DNA of 64,000 nt from Vulcanimicrobiota bacterium (GTDB lineage Bacteria; Vulcanimicrobiota; Vulcanimicrobiia; Vulcanimicrobiales; Vulcanimicrobiaceae), in NCBI GenBank assembly GCA_003140215.1, contig PLJL01000004.1, positions 1,085,762 to 1,149,761 of the forward strand, given 5' to 3'. Below, in pieces: positions 59,139 through 64,000 of this stretch (the first letter of the stretch is position 1; every line of letters starts with the position of its first letter). The position numbers and the translations under genes are program-made. The notes under the pieces are model-generated. The model saw only the letters and a list, made by a program, of their open reading frames with translations. It made no database searches and had not been told where the DNA came from.

Positions 59139-60832
59139 CGGATGTTCACCCGTCCGACCCCGGGAGTCGACTGTTCGACGAACCAGAGATTGCCGTCCGG
59201 ACCGGCCGTAATCCCGACCGGAGACGAGAACGACGTGATACCGAACGTGGTGTCGTAGTTGGTGATCGTTCCGGTCGGCGTGCTCTTTCCGACGTTGTCG
59301 GTGAAATCGCCGGTGAACCAGAGATTGCCGTCGGGGCCGAGCGCGATGCAGCCGTTTCCATTGGCACCGCTGAAGCGCGTGATCGTGCCGGAGGGCGTGA
59401 TCCGAGCGATGTTATTGCTGACCGTGAACCACACGTTGCCGTCAGGGCCCGCCGCGACGCCGACGGCTATCTCGTTGAGCTGCAGCGGATACTCCGTTAC
59501 TACCCCCGCTGGCGTAATCTGCGCCATCCGCGGGGGTGTCGAGAACGAGAACGTTTCTTCGAGCCACCACACGTTGCCGTTCGGCCCGCGTGCCATCGAG
59601 CAGGGAGCGAAATTGGCGCTCGCGCCGGGCAGGGTAATCCCGGCGGTGAACATCGTCACCGCGCCCGCCGGCGTAATGCGGCCGATGCGCGGAGCGGTGG
59701 AGTCGGAGAACCAAAGATTTCCGTCTGAGCCGGCGGCGATCGCGACGGGCTGCGCGCCGCTGGGGATCCCGGCGCTGAACTCGGTGATCGCCCCGGCCGG
59801 CGTGATGCGGCCGATGCGCCCGGCATTCTCGGTGAACCACAGGTTCCCATCGGGACCCGCCGTGATACTGGATGCCAACGAGAACGGCGTGAGCCCGGCG
59901 GAGAACTCGGTCACGACGCCGCGCGGGGTGATGCGGCCGATGCGATCGCCGGCCTGCTCGGTGAACCACAGGTTCCCGTCGGCTCCGAGGGCGATCCCCG
60001 CGGGCGAGCTGGCGGTCGCGATCCCGGTGCGGAACTCGGTGATGAACGCGCTGTTCCCACCGATCGTCAAGGTCGCGTTCTTCGACGTCACGCCGGTCGC
60101 CGACGCGGTGATCGTGGCGCTCGCCAGCGTGGTGCCGTTGTAGCTCAGGTCGGTGCCGCCGGGCGCGGTGAACGTGCTCTTCGCGAGGCTGGTCTTGCCG
60201 CTCGCGTCGGAGTTGGACAGCGTGATCGTCAGCGCGTTGCCGCTCGCATTGGCGAAGGTCTCCGGGCCGACGATGATATTGCCGTCGGGGTCGAGCGCAT
60301 TGAGGAGCACTGCCGACCGTGCCGCCGTTCCCGACGGCAGGGCGGTGGGATCGAGCACGAGCGCGAGCGACGACACGATCCCGCTCAGCGTCAGGTTGAC
60401 GGTTGTCGGCCCGTTCGCCGCCCCGGTAACCTGGAGCGCCGCAACGGCGACCTTCGTCCCGGTCGCGCCGGGCGCGTCGTACGTCGTCACGGTGAGGGTG
60501 TTGGTTCCGGTCGGGACCGTCGCGCTGACGCTGCACGTCAGGGGGGTCGTCGCCGTCGGAGCGGTACAGCCGGGCGATTGCGGCGTGAGATTCGCCGTGG
60601 CGATCACGACGCTCGAAGCGTTCGCGATCGTCAGCGACTGCGTCGACGGGCTCACGTACGCGGGGCGCCGCTTACGGTTCGAACTCGTCGATCCGGACGG
60701 CACCCGGATGACGAACAAGACCGTGTTGCTCGCCGCGCTTCCGGCAGGCGGAGTGGGCGACGTGCCGCCGCCGCCGCCGCACGCTGCGAGCGATGAAGCG
60801 AGCACAAACACCAAGACGGCTCGTAGAACCAT
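59135..60832 (-). CDS. Virginiamycin B lyase-like propeller lipoprotein
   Basis: 565 residues; ATG 60832 chosen (upstream codons lack the lipoprotein signal; lipobox ASSLAACGGGGG). N-terminal Ig-like region, then repeats GNLWFTEQAGDRIGRITP, NLWFTENAGRIGRITPAG and NLWFSDSTAPRIGRITP, matching the seven-bladed propeller of Vgb streptogramin lyase. The lyase residues are not checked; these proteins are widespread and mostly not antibiotic-resistance enzymes. Operon with the next two genes. Confidence 0.87.
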   Translation of the reverse strand: MVLRAVLVFVLASSLAACGGGGGTSPTPPAGSAASNTVLFVIRVPSGSTSSNRKRRPAYVSPSTQSLTIANASSVVIATANLTPQSPGCTAPTATTPLTCSVSATVPTGTNTLTVTTYDAPGATGTKVAVAALQVTGAANGPTTVNLTLSGIVSSLALVLDPTALPSGTAARSAVLLNALDPDGNIIVGPETFANASGNALTITLSNSDASGKTSLAKSTFTAPGGTDLSYNGTTLASATITASATGVTSKNATLTIGGNSAFITEFRTGIATASSPAGIALGADGNLWFTEQAGDRIGRITPRGVVTEFSAGLTPFSLASSITAGPDGNLWFTENAGRIGRITPAGAITEFSAGIPSGAQPVAIAAGSDGNLWFSDSTAPRIGRITPAGAVTMFTAGITLPGASANFAPCSMARGPNGNVWWLEETFSFSTPPRMAQITPAGVVTEYPLQLNEIAVGVAAGPDGNVWFTVSNNIARITPSGTITRFSGANGNGCIALGPDGNLWFTGDFTDNVGKSTPTGTITNYDTTFGITSFSSPVGITAGPDGNLWFVEQSTPGVGRVNIR

Positions 60833-60991
60833 CGGACTCTCCGCGACTCGAGAAAGACTCCCGTGCGGCACCAATACGGAGCGCCCGCTAAGAAATCCCT
60901 TGCTGGCGGACAAGGAATCGGCACCTTGGCGTCCCTAACTTCGGGCTAGCGTGCTCGGGCGGCGCGTGAACTGCGTCGAGAGAAGACCGTC

Positions 60992-61468
60992 ATGACGTTG
61001 CGTTGCGGACCGGCGACCTTGCTACGGGCCTTCGTCTTGATGGGCGCCGCGGCGCTCGGCTGCGCCGTCCTGGGTTGCAGCGGATCGGGCGGCACGGCGT
61101 CGGTCGTTAACCCGACGCCGGTCCCCACCCCGACGCCGACACCGAGTCCCACGCCGACGCCGTCCCCGACGCCGAGCCCGACGCCGGTCCCGTCGAATCC
61201 CGTAGCATCACCGAACCCGTTGACGTTCACGAATACCGGCGCTGCGTTCAACCAGACCTTCACCGTGACCGAGAGCAACTACGGCGGGACGTTTACGGCG
61301 GTGAGTCAGAACACGAACGTCGTGACGGTCGCGCCCGGCACACAGCCGAACACGTTCGTCGTTACGCCGGTCGGTGCCGGCCAGACGACGATCCTCGTGC
61401 AGGATACGGGCGGGCGCAGCACCAGCGTGACGGTGACGGTGACGATCACGCCGGTCACGATCACCTAG
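60992..61468 (+). CDS. Small lipoprotein with Pro linker and Ig-like domain
   Basis: 158 residues; lipobox AVLGCSGSG, then PTPTPTPSPTPTPSPTP linker (residues ~43-65) and one beta-rich domain of about 90 residues (NPLTFTNTGAAFNQTFTVTE) resembling bacterial Ig-like folds. Divergent from the Vgb-like gene. The stop overlaps the stop of the converging next gene by a few bases. Likely surface-exposed; no enzymatic feature. Confidence 0.8.
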   Translation: MTLRCGPATLLRAFVLMGAAALGCAVLGCSGSGGTASVVNPTPVPTPTPTPSPTPTPSPTPSPTPVPSNPVASPNPLTFTNTGAAFNQTFTVTESNYGGTFTAVSQNTNVVTVAPGTQPNTFVVTPVGAGQTTILVQDTGGRSTSVTVTVTITPVTIT

Positions 61469-61880
61469 ACTCGCGAGGCGGCGTCCAGCGCCTGGTGCGA
61501 CCGTCAGCCGATCGGACCTCGACGCGTACGCATGTTGTGGGTGCGCGCAGCTCGTGAAAGTGTGCGTAGACGCGTTGCCACGCGCGGCCAAGCGTGTCGA
61601 GCGGCTGCCGGCGGTCGGGTCCGGCTAGGACGATCGTTGCGAGATCCGCGCGGACTGCTATCGAGCGAATCCGATTGCCGTCGATCCGATCGACGAGGTC
61701 CCGGCCGAGGGAACGCTCTCCCGCGAGCGCGCGCCCGTAGTCGTCGGCTTCGAGCACCCATAGCGCTGCAGCATCGCCGGAATCGCGCAGCGCGACGCAG
61801 CCGGGAGAACTCGCCCGCAACGGCGCCGGCGTGACGAGCGCAAGCAGTGCCACGGCGGCGACGGCGCCACGAAGATACAC
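61461..61880 (-). CDS. Secreted protein of unknown function
   Basis: About 139 residues from GTG 61880; longer starts up to 62000 add an unlikely Arg-rich tail. Signal peptide with core GAVAAVALLALVTPA and cleavage near LRAS. One or two Cys (GCVAL, TTCVRV) may form a disulfide. No family recognised. Converges with the lipoprotein gene, with a few bases of overlap at the 3' ends. Confidence 0.55.
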   Translation of the reverse strand: MYLRGAVAAVALLALVTPAPLRASSPGCVALRDSGDAAALWVLEADDYGRALAGERSLGRDLVDRIDGNRIRSIAVRADLATIVLAGPDRRQPLDTLGRAWQRVYAHFHELRAPTTCVRVEVRSADGRTRRWTPPRESR

Positions 61881-61954
61881 GATGGAGCGATTCGCAAGCA
61901 GACCCGCCGGGTCCCCGCGAGGGCGGGGGCGCTCTGCCCCCGTAGACGACCACC

Positions 61955-63040
61955 ATGTCGTTGCGCACCGTCCTCTCGTTCGCGTTGGCCCTGATCGCAT
62001 TCTGCCTCGCGGGCCGGGCGCAGGCCGCTTTGTGGCCGGCGCCGGTCGACGGAACCTACGTCGTGCCGGAGTTCCGGTTCGCCGACGGTGAGACGATGAA
62101 AAACCTGCGGCTGCACTACGTCACGCTCGGCACCGTGCATCGCGACGCCGCCGGCCACGTCGACAACACCGTTCTGGTTCTCCACGGGACGGGCGGCGAC
62201 ACGAACCAGTTTCTGCGCGAGCAGTTCGCCGGGGTGCTGTTCGTGCCGAACGGTCTGCTCGATGCGTCCAAGTACTTCATCGTGATCACCGACGGCATTG
62301 GGCACGGGAAGTCGTCCAAGCCCAGCGACGGTCTACACGCCAAGTTCCCGCACTACGGGTATCGCGACATGGTTCGCGCGCAGCACGACGTGCTGGTCGA
62401 TGCGCTGCACGTCGACCATCTGCGCCTCGTGATGGGGACGTCGATGGGTGGGATGCAGACGTGGGTGTGGGGCGAGACGTACCCGACGATGATGGACGCC
62501 CTGCTGCCGCTGGCGAGCCTGCCGGTCCAGATCAGCGGCCGCAATCGCATCTGGCGCGACATGATCGTCGACGACCTGCGCAACGACCCCGGGTACGACG
62601 GCGGCGAGTACAAGACCGAACCGCAGCTCGGACTGAAGGCGGCCGTCGACATGCTGTGGTTTCTCGGCTCCGCGCCGCTCTACAACCAGTCGCAGCTGCC
62701 TAACCGCGACGCCGCCGACGCCTACTACGAGAACACGATCAAGAAGCTCGTATCGCGCTACGACGCCAACGACATGATCTACCAGTTCGAGTCCTCGCGC
62801 GACTACGATCCGCAGCCCGACCTCGGCAAGATCGTCGCGCCGTTGCTGGCCATCAATAGCCGCGACGACCAGATCAACCCGCCCGAGCTCGGAATCCTTG
62901 AACGCGAGATCAAGAACGTCCGCCACGGCCGCTTCGTGCTACTACCCATCACCGCCGACACGCGCGGACACGGAACGCACACCCTTCCGGCAATCTGGGG
63001 CGCGCATCTCGCGGCGCTACTCGACGAAGCGCGGCGCTGA
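61955..63040 (+). CDS. Secreted alpha/beta hydrolase, MetX-like
   Basis: 361 residues with a signal peptide (LSFALALIAFCLAGRAQA). The fold resembles homoserine O-acetyltransferase (MetX): LHYVTLGTVH, VLVLHGTGGDTNQF, ITDGIGHGKSS, nucleophile motif MGTSMGGMQTW and acid/His region SRDDQINPPE and GHGTHTLP. Export is atypical for MetX, so it is probably a related esterase or hydrolase. Start ATG 61955. Followed four bases later by the DUF2461 gene. Confidence 0.85.
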   Translation: MSLRTVLSFALALIAFCLAGRAQAALWPAPVDGTYVVPEFRFADGETMKNLRLHYVTLGTVHRDAAGHVDNTVLVLHGTGGDTNQFLREQFAGVLFVPNGLLDASKYFIVITDGIGHGKSSKPSDGLHAKFPHYGYRDMVRAQHDVLVDALHVDHLRLVMGTSMGGMQTWVWGETYPTMMDALLPLASLPVQISGRNRIWRDMIVDDLRNDPGYDGGEYKTEPQLGLKAAVDMLWFLGSAPLYNQSQLPNRDAADAYYENTIKKLVSRYDANDMIYQFESSRDYDPQPDLGKIVAPLLAINSRDDQINPPELGILEREIKNVRHGRFVLLPITADTRGHGTHTLPAIWGAHLAALLDEARR

Positions 63041-63044
63041 CGGC

Positions 63045-63770
63045 ATGCCGGCGAAGAACGCCGATCCGCTCGACCTGAAGATCGCGTTCCGATTTCTGCG
63101 GGGGCTCAAGCAGAACAACGACCGCACCTGGTTTCACGCCAACCGCGCGGCCTGGGACGAGCACGTGCGGCACGGCTGGGAGGACCTGGTCACGATGCTG
63201 CTGCTCGCGGGCAGCGAGGTCGACGACCGCCTGCGGCACGTCGACCCGCGCGCGTGCACCTTTCGTATCGCCAACGACACGCGCTTCCACAAAGGGCGCG
63301 ACCCCTACAAGCCCTGGCTCTCGGCCTGGATGTCGCCGGGCGGGAAAGACGGCGCGTTCGCGGGCTACTACGTGCACCTCGCGCCCGGCGACACGCACGT
63401 CTCGGCCGGAGTCTACGTCCCGGTGAAGCCGGCACTCCACGCGCTGCGCAGCACGTTTTCCGCCGACGGCGCCGGCGCGCGCGCGTTCGACCGCATCCTC
63501 GCTTCGAAAGCAGTGCGAGCCTATCTCCCGCTCGATACCGAGCCGCTGCGCGTGACGCCGCGCGGCTTCCCCAAGACGCATCCGCGGTTGGCGCTGATCC
63601 GCGCGCGCAACTACCTGGTGCGGCGCGACGTCTCCGACCGTGAACTCCTCGACCGCGGCGCCTTCAAGGTCTTCCGTGACGCGATCCGCGCTACGGCGCC
63701 GTTCGTGCGCTGGCTCGACGCGCACGCGGAGGAGAGCGCGGGTGCGAACGCGCATCGTATCGACGCGTAG
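63045..63770 (+). CDS. DUF2461 (TIGR02453-like) protein
   Basis: 241 residues from ATG 63045, five bases after the stop of the hydrolase. Features: AFRFLRGLKQNNDRTWFHANR at the N-terminus, RIANDTRFHKGRDPYK and GAGVY-like (VSAGVYVP) blocks, typical of the DUF2461 family of unknown function found in many bacteria. Cytosolic, no signal peptide. Probably co-transcribed with the upstream gene. Confidence 0.88.
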   Translation: MPAKNADPLDLKIAFRFLRGLKQNNDRTWFHANRAAWDEHVRHGWEDLVTMLLLAGSEVDDRLRHVDPRACTFRIANDTRFHKGRDPYKPWLSAWMSPGGKDGAFAGYYVHLAPGDTHVSAGVYVPVKPALHALRSTFSADGAGARAFDRILASKAVRAYLPLDTEPLRVTPRGFPKTHPRLALIRARNYLVRRDVSDRELLDRGAFKVFRDAIRATAPFVRWLDAHAEESAGANAHRIDA

Positions 63771-63808
63771 CGGCGCCTCACCCGGGCGCTGCACCAAGGA
63801 GTGTAACC

Positions 63809-64000
63809 GTGAAACGTGGTCTCGTGCTCAGGCGCATCGCCGCCATCCCGCTCACCGTGCTGGCCGTCGGCGCGACGTTGTCTGCGGCTCAAGCGGCCGA
63901 CAACAAGAAGCAGTTCAAATATCAGGACAAGCCCGGTCCCAATGGCGCAAAATGCGTCGGTTGCCGGTTCTTCAAGAAGCCCAACGCCTGCACCATCGTG
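63809..64000 (+). CDS. High-potential iron-sulfur protein (HiPIP), partial
   Basis: The first 64 codons of a gene running off the right end. Signal peptide with an arginine-rich start (VKRGLVLRR) and hydrophobic core, then a HiPIP-like domain with KCVGCRFFKKPNACTIV, i.e. the first three Cys of a [4Fe-4S] cluster site; the last Cys should lie beyond the window. GTG 63809 has AAGGAG seven bases upstream. HiPIPs carry electrons in the periplasm. Confidence 0.82.
   Translation, partial: MKRGLVLRRIAAIPLTVLAVGATLSAAQAADNKKQFKYQDKPGPNGAKCVGCRFFKKPNACTIV

Noticed and set aside
59135..60832. Calling the Vgb-like protein a streptogramin resistance enzyme
   Set aside because: Only the propeller repeats are visible; it is a lipoprotein with an extra N-terminal domain, unlike resistance enzymes, and the catalytic residues were not verified.
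1..64000. tRNA, rRNA, insertion sequences, prophage and CRISPR elements
   Set aside because: None could be recognised by reading either strand; absence is not proven without a dedicated search.

Overview
This window is high-GC DNA (GC at most third codon positions) from a bacterium with an outer membrane: it encodes a TolC-type outer-membrane factor, a full tripartite RND pump, beta-barrel-like proteins and many Cys-anchored lipoproteins. The mix of group-4 (Hyf-like) hydrogenase genes, numerous secreted beta-propeller lipoproteins with Thr/Ser-Pro linkers, PP2C/anti-sigma-type signalling, a HiPIP and several apparently leaderless promoters suggests a deep-branching lineage such as Candidatus Eremiobacterota (WPS-2) / Vulcanimicrobiota. 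That assignment is an inference from gene style; Myxococcota or Acidobacteriota are not excluded. No rRNA, tRNA, CRISPR array, insertion sequence or phage gene was recognised.

Layout. 1-3385 (minus): the distal part of a membrane-bound [NiFe]-hydrogenase operon (hyfB, hyfC, hyfE, start of hyfF); hyfB carries an internal deletion with a frame change. 3700-4784: an Xre/RES toxin-antitoxin module. 4894-7050: tungstate ABC importer (tupABC). 7125-7313: remnant of a TetR regulator. 7435-22855 (all minus): a stress/efflux block. It consists of an operon with a BlaI-type repressor, an M56 protease, a YtkA-HlyD fusion adaptor, an RND pump, an outer-membrane factor and a YtkA lipoprotein; a second BlaI/M56 pair; and a Met-rich outer-membrane protein followed by a secreted protein, a COG0701 permease, an ArsR-rhodanese regulator, an MFS carrier and a metallo-beta-lactamase-fold enzyme with an in-frame UGA. 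22907-23926: a second RES/Xre module. 24048-33939: GGDEF-EAL protein, DoxX, Xre regulator, old-yellow enzyme, two secreted amidohydrolases (one frameshifted), CapA-like protein, MsrA. 33978-39498: signalling and regulatory genes (MASE4-PAS-GAF-PP2C-HATPase protein, WYL regulator with VOC protein, MarR, RsbW-like ATPase). 39650-41061: molybdate importer modBC. 41233-54864: FAH-family enzyme, two beta-propeller lipoproteins (one frameshifted), ilvE behind what looks like a classical ribosome-mediated attenuator, S9 peptidase, peptide-binding lipoprotein, large zinc metalloprotease and a Pro-rich lipoprotein. 55057-64000: an unusual FolK-FolE2 fusion, a beta-barrel-like protein, two more propeller lipoproteins, small secreted proteins, a MetX-fold hydrolase, a DUF2461 protein and the start of a HiPIP gene.

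How it works together. Two oxyanion importers (Tup, Mod) could supply W/Mo cofactor enzymes. The large minus-strand block looks like a metal/sulfur stress response under BlaI-, ArsR- and protease-type control. The most interesting regulatory structure is the ilvE leader: a 26-residue leader peptide with eight Val/Leu/Ile codons among residues 7-17, a segment that mimics the 3' arm of a perfect 15-bp hairpin, then ilvE. Four genes carry lesions (hyfB deletion, two frameshifts, one in-frame UGA); these should be checked against reads before being taken as biology.
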